Under the pieces are notes generated by a model that saw only the letters and a program-made list of their open reading frames with translations, was not told where the DNA came from and made no database searches. This document shows positions 45,980 through 55,120 of a stretch of DNA of 64,000 nt, one piece after another. Source of the stretch: Noviherbaspirillum autotrophicum (GTDB taxonomy: Bacteria > Pseudomonadota > Gammaproteobacteria > Burkholderiales > Burkholderiaceae_D). Location: NCBI RefSeq assembly GCF_000818395.1, contig NZ_JWJG01000028.1, positions 248,001-312,000 of the forward strand. Reading direction: 5' to 3'. Numbering within the stretch: position 1 is the stretch's first letter; each line of letters opens with the position of its first letter. The translations under genes and the position numbers were made by a program.

Positions 45980-46930
45980 TCAGTCGATGCCGGCCTGCGC
46001 CGCAGTGGTACGTACCGCCTCTGCGGAGTTGCGAAGGCGTCCGACTTCGTCCTCCGATAGCTGTATCGGCAATATTCTCCGAGCCCCCGCGCAATCGACG
46101 ATGGTTGGCAAGCTCAGACAGATGCGCTGTATGCCGTAGTGTTGCTCGACGAGGGTGGAAACGGTGAGGACCGACGCTTCGTCGCGCACCACCGATTCAA
46201 TGATGCGCGTTAGCGAAGCGGCGATCGCAAAATTGGTTCCGCCCTTGCGGCGGATGATTTCATAGGCGGCGTCCCGCACGCGCTGCGCGATGGCAGTCAT
46301 GTCCTCGTTAGTGCAGGATATGCCGGTCAAGCGGCAGAACTCCCGGAGCGGGACATTCGCCGCGCTGGCGATCGACCACGCAACAAATTCGCTGTCGCCG
46401 TGTTCGCCCAGGACATAAGCATGCACATTACGCGCATCGACATGACAATGCGCGGCGAGTTCGGCCCGCAGGCGTGCGGTGTCGAGCACCGTCCCGGAGC
46501 CGAACACTCGCGCCGACGGCAGGCCGGACAGACGCAACGCGGCGTAAGTGAGCGCGTCTACCGGGTTGGCGGCAATGATGATCATGCCTTTTGGATTTGC
46601 CTGCACCACTGCGGGAACGATATCGCGCAATATGCCGACATTGCGTTGCAGCAGTGCTGGCCTGCTTTCTCCCGCTTGCTGTGCCGCCCCGGCGGCAATC
46701 ACCGTGATCGCTGCGCCGGCAGTATCGGCGAGCTCGCCCGCCACTACCGTAACCGGGGCATGGAAGCTGACCGAATGTGCAATGTCCATCGTTTCACCTT
46801 CGGCCCGGCCGCGGTCGGCATCGATCAGGACGATGGTGCGGACTAGGCCGGCGGTGGCAAGCGTGTATGCCAGCGTGCTGCCTACGCGGCCGGCGCCGAC
46901 GATGGCTATCTTCGTCCCATCAATCATCAA
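45980..46930 (-). CDS. ldh: L-lactate dehydrogenase (NAD-dependent)
   Basis: 316 residues of the LDH/MDH family. NAD loop VGAGRVGSTLAYTLA is near the N terminus; catalytic His lies in GEHGDSEF; the NPVDALTY segment and Arg-rich loop (GESRPALLQRN) fit lactate rather than malate use. Catalyses pyruvate to L-lactate, a fermentative NADH sink. Starts inside the end of the universal stress protein gene (11 bp overlap), so it is the last gene of that operon. Confidence 0.88.
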   Translation of the reverse strand: MMIDGTKIAIVGAGRVGSTLAYTLATAGLVRTIVLIDADRGRAEGETMDIAHSVSFHAPVTVVAGELADTAGAAITVIAAGAAQQAGESRPALLQRNVGILRDIVPAVVQANPKGMIIIAANPVDALTYAALRLSGLPSARVFGSGTVLDTARLRAELAAHCHVDARNVHAYVLGEHGDSEFVAWSIASAANVPLREFCRLTGISCTNEDMTAIAQRVRDAAYEIIRRKGGTNFAIAASLTRIIESVVRDEASVLTVSTLVEQHYGIQRICLSLPTIVDCAGARRILPIQLSEDEVGRLRNSAEAVRTTAAQAGID

Positions 46931-47798
46931 TTTCCTTTCCCACCTTCAGGCGTGCGCTAGAACCTTCGGCGCCGCGTACCAGCAGCAACGGGCATTCCGC
47001 TTCCTCCAGCAGGCGCTTCAGCACAGGCGCGCGCCCGGAGCCGAGGGCGCCATGCCAGCCGAGGGCCAGCACGCTGCTGCCCAGCTGTGCGGCTTGCTCG
47101 AGCAGGACTTCCGCGACGTCGCCGCGGCGCAGCCGAACTTGATTGATGCACTTGCATTCCTCGCGGGTGGAACCGGCCAGCCCGCGCTCGACCATCTGCT
47201 CGAGCCGGCCCGCAAATTCGTGATGGACGGTGTCGGCATAGCTGCCCAGCGGCGCTGCCCCGGCTGATTCCGGCCCGTCTTCGGAATGCACGACCGTCAC
47301 GCGCAGCCCCAACTTGGCCGCAAGCTGAACCACCGCCGCAAGCGCCTGATCCGAAACGGCTTCGCCGCTCGCGGCGGCCAGCATCGAGGTCCACGGCAGC
47401 GCTTCACGGTAGCGCAGCGGCAGCAGCAGGACAGGTACCGGGCTGCGTTCGATGACAGCCTGTGCAATGCTTCCCAGCCTCTGCGACAGGTCGTGGCCCG
47501 CCGAAGCAGATTCGCCGCGGGCGCTCATGATGACGAGGTCCACCTCCAGGGCCGCCACCGCCGCAAGAACTGCGCTGTCCGCGGCACCGGCGAGCTGATG
47601 AACGACGATCTGCGAGCGGCGCGCAGCGGGAACGTGCAGGCGGTCCAGCGCCTGCTTCCCGGGCAAAGGCTGCGCAGTCGCATGCAGCACATGCAGCGTA
47701 GCGCCGAGTAATTCAGCCAACCACACCGCGCAGCCGACGCCTTTTGAGGACTCGGGCGACCCGTCGAGCGGCAACAGGATCGATGCGACGCGTCTCAT
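46920..47798 (-). CDS. universal stress protein, two UspA domains
   Basis: 292 residues with tandem Usp folds; first domain opens ILLPLDGSPESSKG and has HATAQPL, second ends LALGWHGALGSGRAPVLKRL, a nucleotide-binding glycine pattern. Start MRRVASIL follows AAGGAGG; a longer reading is rejected. It overlaps the GH65 fusion stop by 4 bp and the LDH start by 11 bp, the tight packing of one operon. Usp proteins help survival under oxygen or energy limitation. Confidence 0.83.
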   Translation of the reverse strand: MRRVASILLPLDGSPESSKGVGCAVWLAELLGATLHVLHATAQPLPGKQALDRLHVPAARRSQIVVHQLAGAADSAVLAAVAALEVDLVIMSARGESASAGHDLSQRLGSIAQAVIERSPVPVLLLPLRYREALPWTSMLAAASGEAVSDQALAAVVQLAAKLGLRVTVVHSEDGPESAGAAPLGSYADTVHHEFAGRLEQMVERGLAGSTREECKCINQVRLRRGDVAEVLLEQAAQLGSSVLALGWHGALGSGRAPVLKRLLEEAECPLLLVRGAEGSSARLKVGKEIDD

Positions 47799-50638
47799 GA
47801 AGCTGCCTCCTTGCCGTTGGCCCGGTTCACTTTTACGGTATGCATGCTGCCCCGGTACATGAGATTCAATTGCACGCTTTCCCAGTCGGCCGGCAGACGC
47901 TCGGCGGCGCGCGCGTCGACCTCGGGGCCAGCTGGCGTGAATCGGAGCCCGAGGAAGCCGAATACCAGCGCTTGCCACGTGCCTCCCATGGCGGCGGGAT
48001 GAACGCCGAGCATGCTGTTGTCCATCGCATTCGAGAGATCCAGCCAGAGGCTTTGCTCCCAATAGCGCTGTGCGTGCTCGCGCAATCCGATACGGGCGGC
48101 GATTGCCGCGTGGACCGAGGGCGAGAGGCTGCTGCCGTGATCGGTAAGCGGCTCGTAATATCGATAGTTCGCCGCCACGATCTCATCGGAGAATGACTCC
48201 GGAAACAACAGCGGGAGCATGAGCACGTCGGCTTGCTTGAGGAGCTTGATGCGATTGATCCGTTCCCAGTCAAACAGCCGGCTGGCTGGCGTCCTGAGGC
48301 GTTCCTCCGGGGTCAGCACATAATCGTCGAGCCCGAAAAAGCCCTCGAATTGCTCGATGATGCCGCGCTCGTCGGGCGCTGGCAGGTACAGCGACTGCGC
48401 CAGCGCCTCCCATTCATCCGCTTCAGGCATGTTGGCTCCCGCTTGTCGGGCCATCCAGGCGGCGCGCTCCAGGTTAAAGCGCGCCATCCAGTTGGTGTAC
48501 GCATTATCGTTGACGGAATGGTGGTATTCGTCGGGCCCGACGACACCCCGGATGTGATGGTGGCGTTCGCCTGGCGTTACGCGGCTGGCCCAAAAGCGCG
48601 CTGTTTCGTACAACAACTCCGCGCCGGGCCCGGCGATGAAGTCTTCATCCTGCGTCGCTTCCCAGTAGCGCCAAACTGCATAAGCAATGTCTGCGGTCAC
48701 ATGCACCTGCTGGGTTCCAGTGAAGATCGGAATTTCCCTTCCGGTGCTCTTGATCAGAATCCTGCTTGGTGTGACGTCGCTCCCGGTGACGGTCGACTCC
48801 CATGCAAAACAGGCACCGCGATAACCCAGTTCGCGGGCGCGTCGTCGCGCACCGTCGAGCGTATGGTGGCGGTAAAGCAGGAGATTGCGCGCCAGCGGCG
48901 GTTCGACGTGCAGGTAAAAGGGCAGCATGAAAATTTCCGTATCCCAGAACACATGCCCCTCGTACGCACGCCCGCTCAGCGTACGTGCGCCGACCGACGT
49001 GCGCGGGTCTTCATTCGCCGGAAGCCTGAGGTGATAGGCGTTGAAACGCAGCGCCTGTTCTACCGCCGCGCGTCCCGGCACGCGGATGTCGGCTTGGCGC
49101 CAGAAGGCTGCCCAGAGGTCGGCATGCGCCGACAACAGCAGCTCAAATTGATCCAGCTTCAGCGCCTTCGCATGGGCGAGGGCGGCCGCCACCGGATCAT
49201 TCTGGTCCCGGCTGGTGAAAACGGAAACAGCGCGGCGCAGCAGGTTCGGCCCGCGCATGATCCGGGAGACGATGCAGATCCGAACGCCGGACAGGCGCGT
49301 CGCATAAAGAACGCACTCCATGTCGTCGCTATTCGTGTAGTCAAGCTGTTCGAGGTGTGGACGGTGTTCCGCCAGATCCGGATCCTTGAGAAAGGTACGG
49401 CATTCGACCGTGGCCCAGTGATTCTCCGGGTCGATAACCGCCTCTTGCAACAATAGATGCGGGTCGGCAAGGGAGGCGCAGCGGCGCGTGCGGACGGTGG
49501 TGCGCCGCTCGCCGGGCGTCTCATACATAGCCTCGCAGTGGAGAATGCCGCGCCGCAGCTCAAGCACGCGGCGCAGTCCCCGGCCGTATTCGCCGGTAAA
49601 GTCGAGCAGCTCATTGTCGATGGAAATCGTCAGCCCAAACGGAAACGGCAGCGGCACAAGCTCCGCATAGGGATCGGCGCCGCGCTCCGGCGTAAGAAAC
49701 TCAATCTCGGAGTAAGGCAGATCGGCACGCTTGCCGTCATAAACGCCAGCAATGAACAGGTCGCATTGCGAGATGGGAAGAGGGCTATCGAGAGCGCCGC
49801 GCACCCCCATGTAGCCGTTGCCAATCGCAAACAGGCTTTCCATCTGCCGCTCGCGCGAGCGGTCAAATCCTTCCTGTTCAATGCGCCAGGCAATCTCTTC
49901 CAGACGTGTCCGGAACGCCGCGTCCAATCGTTCGGAGTCGATTTCGGCAAGATCGCGCACGACGAGGTCGGCACCGGCCCGCTGCAGTGCCGAAGCATTG
50001 CCGCCACGGTCAATCCCGACAACGAGGCCAAAGCGTCCCTTGCGCGCCGCCTCCACGCCGGATGTCGCATCTTCCACCACTAACGCGCGACCCGGCGCTG
50101 AGCCTAATGCCGCCGCTGCGTGCAGGAACATGTCCGGCTCCGGCTTTCCCTTCAGCCCGAGCTGCTCGAGATCGAGGCCGTCCAGGTGCGCATCGAAGAG
50201 GGTAGTGATGCCGGCCGACTGCAGGACTTCCCGCCCGTGCTTACTGGAGGTCACTACCGCGATCTTGACGCCTTTTTCGCGCAAAGCCGCAACGAGGGCA
50301 AGCGTCGATGGGAATGTCTGCACGCCTTGTGCGTGAAGGAGGCGTTCGAAGACAGTGTCCTTGCGGGCCGCGAGTGTTTCTTCCTCCGCTTCGGAAGACG
50401 CGATTCCACGAGCACGCAGGAAACTGTGAACACCTTCGCGGCGTGGCTTGCCGTCGACATAGGCACGGTATTCGGAGTGTTCGTCAAATGGCCGGAATGC
50501 GGCCCCGTTCATCGCACGTTGCTGAAGAAAATCGTCGAACGTTTCCTTCCATGCGCTTGCATGCAACTGCGCGGTGCGCGTAATAACGCCGTCCATATCA
50601 AAAATCGCAGCCTGCAGGCCGAATGGAGCGGTTGTCAT
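47795..50638 (-). CDS. HAD phosphoglucomutase-GH65 disaccharide phosphorylase fusion
   Basis: 947 residues. An N-terminal HAD domain (about 8-225) has the DxD nucleophile pair Asp14/Asp16 (FDMDGVI) of beta-phosphoglucomutases. From about 255 a GH65 phosphorylase follows, with (G)VVGPDEYHHSVNDNAYTN holding the catalytic-acid Glu. GH65 phosphorolysis of trehalose, maltose or kojibiose gives beta-glucose 1-phosphate, which the HAD half would convert to glucose 6-phosphate, so one polypeptide covers both steps. Start MTTAPFGL is preferred to one 12 codons upstream. Confidence 0.87.
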   Translation of the reverse strand: MTTAPFGLQAAIFDMDGVITRTAQLHASAWKETFDDFLQQRAMNGAAFRPFDEHSEYRAYVDGKPRREGVHSFLRARGIASSEAEEETLAARKDTVFERLLHAQGVQTFPSTLALVAALREKGVKIAVVTSSKHGREVLQSAGITTLFDAHLDGLDLEQLGLKGKPEPDMFLHAAAALGSAPGRALVVEDATSGVEAARKGRFGLVVGIDRGGNASALQRAGADLVVRDLAEIDSERLDAAFRTRLEEIAWRIEQEGFDRSRERQMESLFAIGNGYMGVRGALDSPLPISQCDLFIAGVYDGKRADLPYSEIEFLTPERGADPYAELVPLPFPFGLTISIDNELLDFTGEYGRGLRRVLELRRGILHCEAMYETPGERRTTVRTRRCASLADPHLLLQEAVIDPENHWATVECRTFLKDPDLAEHRPHLEQLDYTNSDDMECVLYATRLSGVRICIVSRIMRGPNLLRRAVSVFTSRDQNDPVAAALAHAKALKLDQFELLLSAHADLWAAFWRQADIRVPGRAAVEQALRFNAYHLRLPANEDPRTSVGARTLSGRAYEGHVFWDTEIFMLPFYLHVEPPLARNLLLYRHHTLDGARRRARELGYRGACFAWESTVTGSDVTPSRILIKSTGREIPIFTGTQQVHVTADIAYAVWRYWEATQDEDFIAGPGAELLYETARFWASRVTPGERHHHIRGVVGPDEYHHSVNDNAYTNWMARFNLERAAWMARQAGANMPEADEWEALAQSLYLPAPDERGIIEQFEGFFGLDDYVLTPEERLRTPASRLFDWERINRIKLLKQADVLMLPLLFPESFSDEIVAANYRYYEPLTDHGSSLSPSVHAAIAARIGLREHAQRYWEQSLWLDLSNAMDNSMLGVHPAAMGGTWQALVFGFLGLRFTPAGPEVDARAAERLPADWESVQLNLMYRGSMHTVKVNRANGKEAAS

Positions 50639-50825
50639 CTGCAACGACGCTGCGCGGCATTGATTGGCGCCCACAGTCCACCGGTACAGTTTTCCCTGCG
50701 CATAGTGTGTATCTCTTTAAGTTTCCTTAAATTGAAAAGCAACAGCGTTCAACACTATGACAGTCGGCTAAAACCGATGTTCATTTGACAGTCCGGATCG
50801 ATAGATTCGCGATCAGAAGATGCAG

Positions 50826-51170
50826 CTATTTCCTGTTTTCCGACTGGAGCGACACCCTGTCGCCCGGTTGCGGAAAATGATAATAGAGGGTGTTGAGATA
50901 GGACGCCACCGCGGCAACATCCTGTTCGTTCCACCCGAGATGCGTATTGCTTTGCCAGCGCTGCACCTGGTGGGTCAGGCTCCCCCAGTCGGTTGCAAGT
51001 CGCTGGTCGCGCCAATGCACATGCGTGGTATGGCAGGCAATACAGTGCGTGTTGTAGAGCAATTCACCCCGTGACGGTGCCGGTGCTTCCGCCCCGTAGC
51101 CGGCAGCGCTAACCACGCCGGCAAGTCCACCGAAGGCCACTGTCATGCACCATCGCGACAATCTATTCAT
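50826..51170 (-). CDS. small monoheme cytochrome c, HWRD family (paralogue)
   Basis: 114 residues: signal peptide to about residue 27, heme Cys43-Cys46-His47 (THCIACH), then HVHWRDQRL and a helical region ending YLNTLYYHFP. There is no Met anywhere in the mature chain, so the sixth heme ligand, if any, cannot be Met; His50, His52 or another His is the candidate. It is divergent from ccoN and is the paralogue of the gene at 42502. Confidence 0.83.
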   Translation of the reverse strand: MNRLSRWCMTVAFGGLAGVVSAAGYGAEAPAPSRGELLYNTHCIACHTTHVHWRDQRLATDWGSLTHQVQRWQSNTHLGWNEQDVAAVASYLNTLYYHFPQPGDRVSLQSENRK

Positions 51171-51547
51171 CGTTACTCCCGCACATATCGTGGCTCTGAT
51201 TAAGCCGTTTTACCTCACCGCATGGTACGACCTTCCTGTTGCTGACGAAAGGGAAAAGATCAAGCCGATGGCGCCGTTTGCTCAGGGGAAGGTCAACAAT
51301 CATCAACATCAAGATGGCGTTTTTGCGCAAATGTGCTCATTCATCATGGAGATGTAAATACAGCAACGCATTAATCCACGGACGCCTCCAGAAATTTCTA
51401 TTTGTCAAAACAAGTATTTCCCATATAGCTTATAATTCGCGGTCGTTATCACAGGAAACTCGCTACTCAAATGATGCAGATCAACAATATCCGCATCGTT
51501 CCGAGCCTGCGTGCCATCCGACATTTCCCTTAACCATCTTCAGGCCC
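51171..51547. other. divergent intergenic region between small cytochrome and ccoN
   Basis: 377 bp without a convincing gene; it holds the FNR-like box at 51471-51484 and a half-site at about 51258 on the minus strand (TTGAT). No other structure recognised. Confidence 0.5.
51471..51484. promoter_or_regulatory. FNR/Anr-like box upstream of ccoN
   Basis: ATGATGCAGATCAA matches TTGAT-N4-ATCAA at 9 of 10 positions. Centre is 70 bp before the ATG; a class II site would place the transcription start near 51519. cbb3 genes are classic FNR/Anr targets, which supports it. Confidence 0.6.
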
Positions 51548-53233
51548 ATGGATACTGTCACCATATTGCTGTCATCCTTTGTCCTCTCCATCACAGGACT
51601 ATTCGTTTTCATCTGGTCGCTGCGCAAGAAGCTGTTCGACGACAGCCCGGCGGCGGCGCAAGTGATTTTCTCTCCGGGCGAGATCGGCCGCATCGAGGAA
51701 CCCGCCGCCGACGCCGCTCAGCGCGCCGGATTGCAGGATGCGGCGTCCGCTCATGGCCGGCCCACGCTGGACGCGGCGCAGGAAGCTGCCTTGGCAAAGG
51801 AGCTGGACGAACGCATCGATGCCGACAAGTCGACCGCCTTCGTCGCCTTTGTGTTCCTCGCCTGCGCGGTGGTCTGGCTGCTGGTTGCCTCCACCGCCGG
51901 CCTCGTCAGCTCGATCAAGCTGCATGAACCGGACTGGCTGGTGAGCCAGGCCTGGTTGACTTTCGGCCGCCTGCGCACCATCCACCTGAACGCCGTGGCC
52001 TACGGCTGGGCGCCGATGGCAGCGCTCGGCATCGCGATCTGGATGCTGCCGCGCCTGCTGAAGACGCCGTTGATGGGCGGCCGCTTCGCGGTGCTGGGAG
52101 CGATGATCTGGAATGCCGGGCTGATCGCCGGCCTTGGCTGCATCGCGGCCGGCCTGAACGATGGCATGGAGTGGCTGGAAATTCCATGGCAGGTCGATAT
52201 CCTGCTGGTGATCGGCGGCCTGCTGGTGGCGTTGCCGCTGGTCTTCACGCTGCAGAACCGCCGCGCCGAACATCTGTACGTGTCGATCTGGTACATGGGC
52301 GCCGCGCTGTTCTGGTTTCCCACGCTGTTCTTGATCGGGAATATCCCGGGCCTGCATTTCGGCGTCGAACAGGCGACCATGAACTGGTGGTTCGGCCATA
52401 ACGTGCTGGGCCTATTCTACACGCCGATGGCGTTGGCTTCGGTGTACTACTTCCTGCCGAAGATCATCGGCCGCCCGATCCAGTCGTACAACCTGTCGCT
52501 GCTCGGCTTCTGGACGCTGGCCTTCTTTTACGGCCAGGTCGGCGGCCACCACTTGATCGGCGGCCCGGTGCCGGGCTGGCTGATCACGCTGTCGATCGTG
52601 CAGAGCGTGATGATGATCATCCCCGTGATCTCGTTCTCGCTCAACCAGCATCTGACCCTGCGCGGCAGCTTCAGGGCGCTGATCTATTCGCCGACGCTGC
52701 GCTTCATCGTGCTGGGCGCGATGATGTACACGATCAGTTCGCTGCAGGGCTCGCTGGAAGCGCTGCGCAGCGTCAATACCGTCACGCACTTCACGCATTA
52801 CACCGTGGCGCACGCCCACCTCGGCCTGTACGGCTTCTTCTCGATGGTGATGTTCGGCGCCGTGTATTTCGTCATGCCGCGCGTGATGGCCTGGGAATGG
52901 CCTTATCCGAAGCTGATCGCCGCGCATTTCTGGCTGGTGGTGGCGGGCTTCTCGATCTATGTGGTCAGCCTGACTATCGGCGGCTGGTTGCAAGGCACAG
53001 CGATGCTGGATGCCGCCAAGCCGTTCATGGATTCGGTGAACGTGACGATCCCCTACCTGAAAGGCCGCTCGATTGGCGGCGCCTTGATGACGCTCGGCCA
53101 TCTGGTGTTTGCGTTCCACTTCATCGCGATGGCTTTGCGCTTCGGTCCGCGCCGCATTGGCGCCGCGCTGCTGTACACGACATCTCCTTCCGCTGTTTCC
53201 CTGCCGCGAGAATATTCATGGAAAACGAACTGA
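51548..53233 (+). CDS. ccoN: cbb3-type oxidase subunit I with CcoS-like N-terminal extension
   Basis: 561 residues. Residues 1-60 read like CcoS, a small cbb3 assembly protein (SITGLFVFIWSLRKKLFDD, then VIFSPGE). The rest is CcoN: about twelve helices, heme b and CuB motifs in HYTVAHAHLG, GGHHLIGGPVP and HNVLGLFYTP. It reduces oxygen at high affinity under low oxygen. ATG at 51548 chosen because the upstream frame is unlike coding sequence. Overlaps ccoO by 16 bp. Confidence 0.87.
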   Translation: MDTVTILLSSFVLSITGLFVFIWSLRKKLFDDSPAAAQVIFSPGEIGRIEEPAADAAQRAGLQDAASAHGRPTLDAAQEAALAKELDERIDADKSTAFVAFVFLACAVVWLLVASTAGLVSSIKLHEPDWLVSQAWLTFGRLRTIHLNAVAYGWAPMAALGIAIWMLPRLLKTPLMGGRFAVLGAMIWNAGLIAGLGCIAAGLNDGMEWLEIPWQVDILLVIGGLLVALPLVFTLQNRRAEHLYVSIWYMGAALFWFPTLFLIGNIPGLHFGVEQATMNWWFGHNVLGLFYTPMALASVYYFLPKIIGRPIQSYNLSLLGFWTLAFFYGQVGGHHLIGGPVPGWLITLSIVQSVMMIIPVISFSLNQHLTLRGSFRALIYSPTLRFIVLGAMMYTISSLQGSLEALRSVNTVTHFTHYTVAHAHLGLYGFFSMVMFGAVYFVMPRVMAWEWPYPKLIAAHFWLVVAGFSIYVVSLTIGGWLQGTAMLDAAKPFMDSVNVTIPYLKGRSIGGALMTLGHLVFAFHFIAMALRFGPRRIGAALLYTTSPSAVSLPREYSWKTN

Positions 53234-53811
53234 AACTCTTGACCGGCGCCATGGTGACGCTGGCGCTGGCGACCTCGACCCTGGTCATCATGCCGTATCT
53301 GCAACTGTCCGGCGTCAAGCCGGCGGCCGGCCTCAAACCCTATTCCTCGGCGCAGCTGCGCGGGCGCGAGCAATACATCAAGAACGGCTGCGTGTACTGC
53401 CACTCGCAGCAGCCGCGCGACAAATCGCAGGCGCCGGACGCCCAGCGCGGCTGGGGCCGCGCCTCGGTGGCGGCCGACTATTATTACGACAGCCCGCACC
53501 TGTTGGGCACCATGCGCACCGGCCCCGACCTGTTCAACATCGGCGCGCGCCAGCCGAGCGCGGACTGGCAGCTCGGCCACCTGTACCAGCCGCGCGCCTA
53601 CACCGCCGGCAGCATCATGCCGTCCTATCCTTACCTGTTCGAGGTTAAGGACCAGGCCGACAGCGGCGACAAGGTGGTGAATCTGCCGCCAGGTTATGCG
53701 CCGCCGGGCAAGGTGGTGGTGGCTAAGCCGGAGGCGCTCGACCTGGTGCAGTACCTGTTGGGGCTGGACCATACCTATCCGGCGATCGACGCCGAGAATG
53801 CCAAGAAATAA
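53218..53811 (+). CDS. ccoO: cbb3-type oxidase subunit II, monoheme cytochrome c
   Basis: 197 residues: one N-terminal helix (about 7-25) anchoring a periplasmic cytochrome c with CVYCHSQQPRD, then YYYDSPHLLGTMRTGPDL and a Met-ligand segment IMPSYPYLF. This is the CcoO pattern, which shuttles electrons to CcoN. Start overlaps the ccoN end by 16 bp. Length matches the family. Confidence 0.92.
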   Translation: MENELKLLTGAMVTLALATSTLVIMPYLQLSGVKPAAGLKPYSSAQLRGREQYIKNGCVYCHSQQPRDKSQAPDAQRGWGRASVAADYYYDSPHLLGTMRTGPDLFNIGARQPSADWQLGHLYQPRAYTAGSIMPSYPYLFEVKDQADSGDKVVNLPPGYAPPGKVVVAKPEALDLVQYLLGLDHTYPAIDAENAKK

Positions 53812-53862
53812 CGCTGCCGCCAGCGTCCGACAACGTTTATGCCGGAGCGCCGCCAGCGCTCC
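53811..53862. repeat. two tandem GC hairpins between ccoO and the cytochrome gene
   Basis: ACGCTG-CCGC-CAGCGT (53811-53826) and GGAGCGC-CGCCA-GCGCTCC (53844-53862) each form a short stem, sharing GCCGCCAGCG. No T-run follows, so they look like mRNA stability or processing elements rather than terminators. Confidence 0.5.
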
Positions 53863-53883
53863 GCACCTCCATGGAGTTCGATC

Positions 53884-54474
53884 ATGATTCAGGATATCAA
53901 GCACGCCCAGGCGCAGAAACGGGAGCATCCCGACCCGCATGAAAACATCACGCCCGTGCCGCGCAAGGTCATCGTCATCGTCAGCATGGCGCTGCTATGG
54001 GCGGTTGGCTACATTTTCATGGCCAACCCGAACAGCAATCCGGCGCTCGGCGACAGCCGCACGCCAGCTGACTTGAGTGTGCGCGCAGGTGGCGGCGCGG
54101 CCGATGGCGCACAACTATTCGGCGCGCAATGCGCGGCGTGCCACCAAGCCAGCGGCGGCGGCGTGCCTGGCGTCTTCCCGCCGCTGGCCGGCTCGGAATG
54201 GGTCAATGCGAAGGAAACGCTGCCGATCAACATCCTGTTGCACGGCATCTCCGGCAAGCTGACGGTGAAAGGCGCGGCCTACAGCGGCGCCATGCCCGCC
54301 TTCGGCGAAAAGATGAGCGACGCGGAAATCGCCGCCGTGCTGTCCCATGTGCGCACCCATTTCGGCAACAGCGCGGGCAAGATCGATGCGTCCGCCGTCA
54401 AGAGCGTGCGCGAAGCGAGCAAGGACCGCAAGACGCCGTGGAACGGAGACGATGAGCTCGACAAGCTCAAGTAA
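53884..54474 (+). CDS. membrane-anchored monoheme cytochrome c, CcoP-position
   Basis: 196 residues: a short N-terminal soluble part, one helix (about 29-46), then a single cytochrome c domain with CAACHQASGGG and the Met ligand in MPAFGEKM. It sits where ccoP would be, but CcoP normally has two hemes; here I see one CxxCH. Its end overlaps the SCO start by 23 bp. Probably the electron entry subunit of a non-canonical cbb3-like oxidase. Confidence 0.82.
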   Translation: MIQDIKHAQAQKREHPDPHENITPVPRKVIVIVSMALLWAVGYIFMANPNSNPALGDSRTPADLSVRAGGGAADGAQLFGAQCAACHQASGGGVPGVFPPLAGSEWVNAKETLPINILLHGISGKLTVKGAAYSGAMPAFGEKMSDAEIAAVLSHVRTHFGNSAGKIDASAVKSVREASKDRKTPWNGDDELDKLK

Positions 54475-55120
54475 CGCCGCAACAGCGGGAGCACCGGCAA
54501 AAACGCTGGCCGCGCTCCTGCTGATCGTCGTGCTCGCGATGGCCGCCGCCTGGCGCATCACGGACGGCTTCCGGGTCGTCACGACCGAGGATGCGCGGCG
54601 GCTGTCGATCAGGGAGCATCCGCGGCAGCTGCCGGACGCGACAATCACGTATGAAAGCGGGCCGCCATTGCCGCTCGCGCAGGCGCTGCGCGAAGATGGA
54701 CGCGCAACCATCGCGGTGTTTTTCTATGCCCGATGCAACTCGGTCTGCTCCGTGATGGGCACCGAGTTCCAGCAGCTGCAGGACACCATCCGGACGCGCG
54801 GACTGGAATCGAAAATCCGCCTGCTGAGCATCAGCTTCGATGCGACCGACGGTCAGCCCGAACTTGCCGCATATGCAAAGCGCATGCATGCGCAATCCGG
54901 CTGGCGCTTCGCCCGCGTGACGGACGCACTGCAGCGCAATTCCCTGCTCGATGCGTTCGGCATCACCGTCATCCCCGCGCCAATGGGTGAATTCCAGCAC
55001 AATGCCGCCTTCCATATCCTGAGTCCCGATGGCCGCCTGGTGCGCATCGTCGACTACGACCAGCCGGAAGCGGCGCTGGCGCACGCGCTGGCCGCCGCAC
55101 AGAAGGGAGGGGCTTCGTGA
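54452..55120 (+). CDS. SCO-family copper chaperone for the cbb3-like cluster
   Basis: 222 residues: one N-terminal helix (about 18-36), then a thioredoxin fold with the copper-binding CNSVC (Cys95/Cys99) and a later conserved His near HNAAFHILSPDG. Starts in a different frame inside the cytochrome gene end; GGAG precedes it. A second SCO gene in the window, at 993-1781, serves the caa3 operon, so each oxidase has its own chaperone. Confidence 0.85.
   Translation: MSSTSSSNAATAGAPAKTLAALLLIVVLAMAAAWRITDGFRVVTTEDARRLSIREHPRQLPDATITYESGPPLPLAQALREDGRATIAVFFYARCNSVCSVMGTEFQQLQDTIRTRGLESKIRLLSISFDATDGQPELAAYAKRMHAQSGWRFARVTDALQRNSLLDAFGITVIPAPMGEFQHNAAFHILSPDGRLVRIVDYDQPEAALAHALAAAQKGGAS

Noticed and set aside
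50639-50825. Possible FNR box upstream of the GH65 fusion
   Set aside because: I found only a TTGAT half-site without a partner at the right spacing.
51402-51415. TTGTCAAAACAAG as an FNR box
   Set aside because: It lacks the TTGAT/ATCAA half-sites; the better match lies at 51471-51484.
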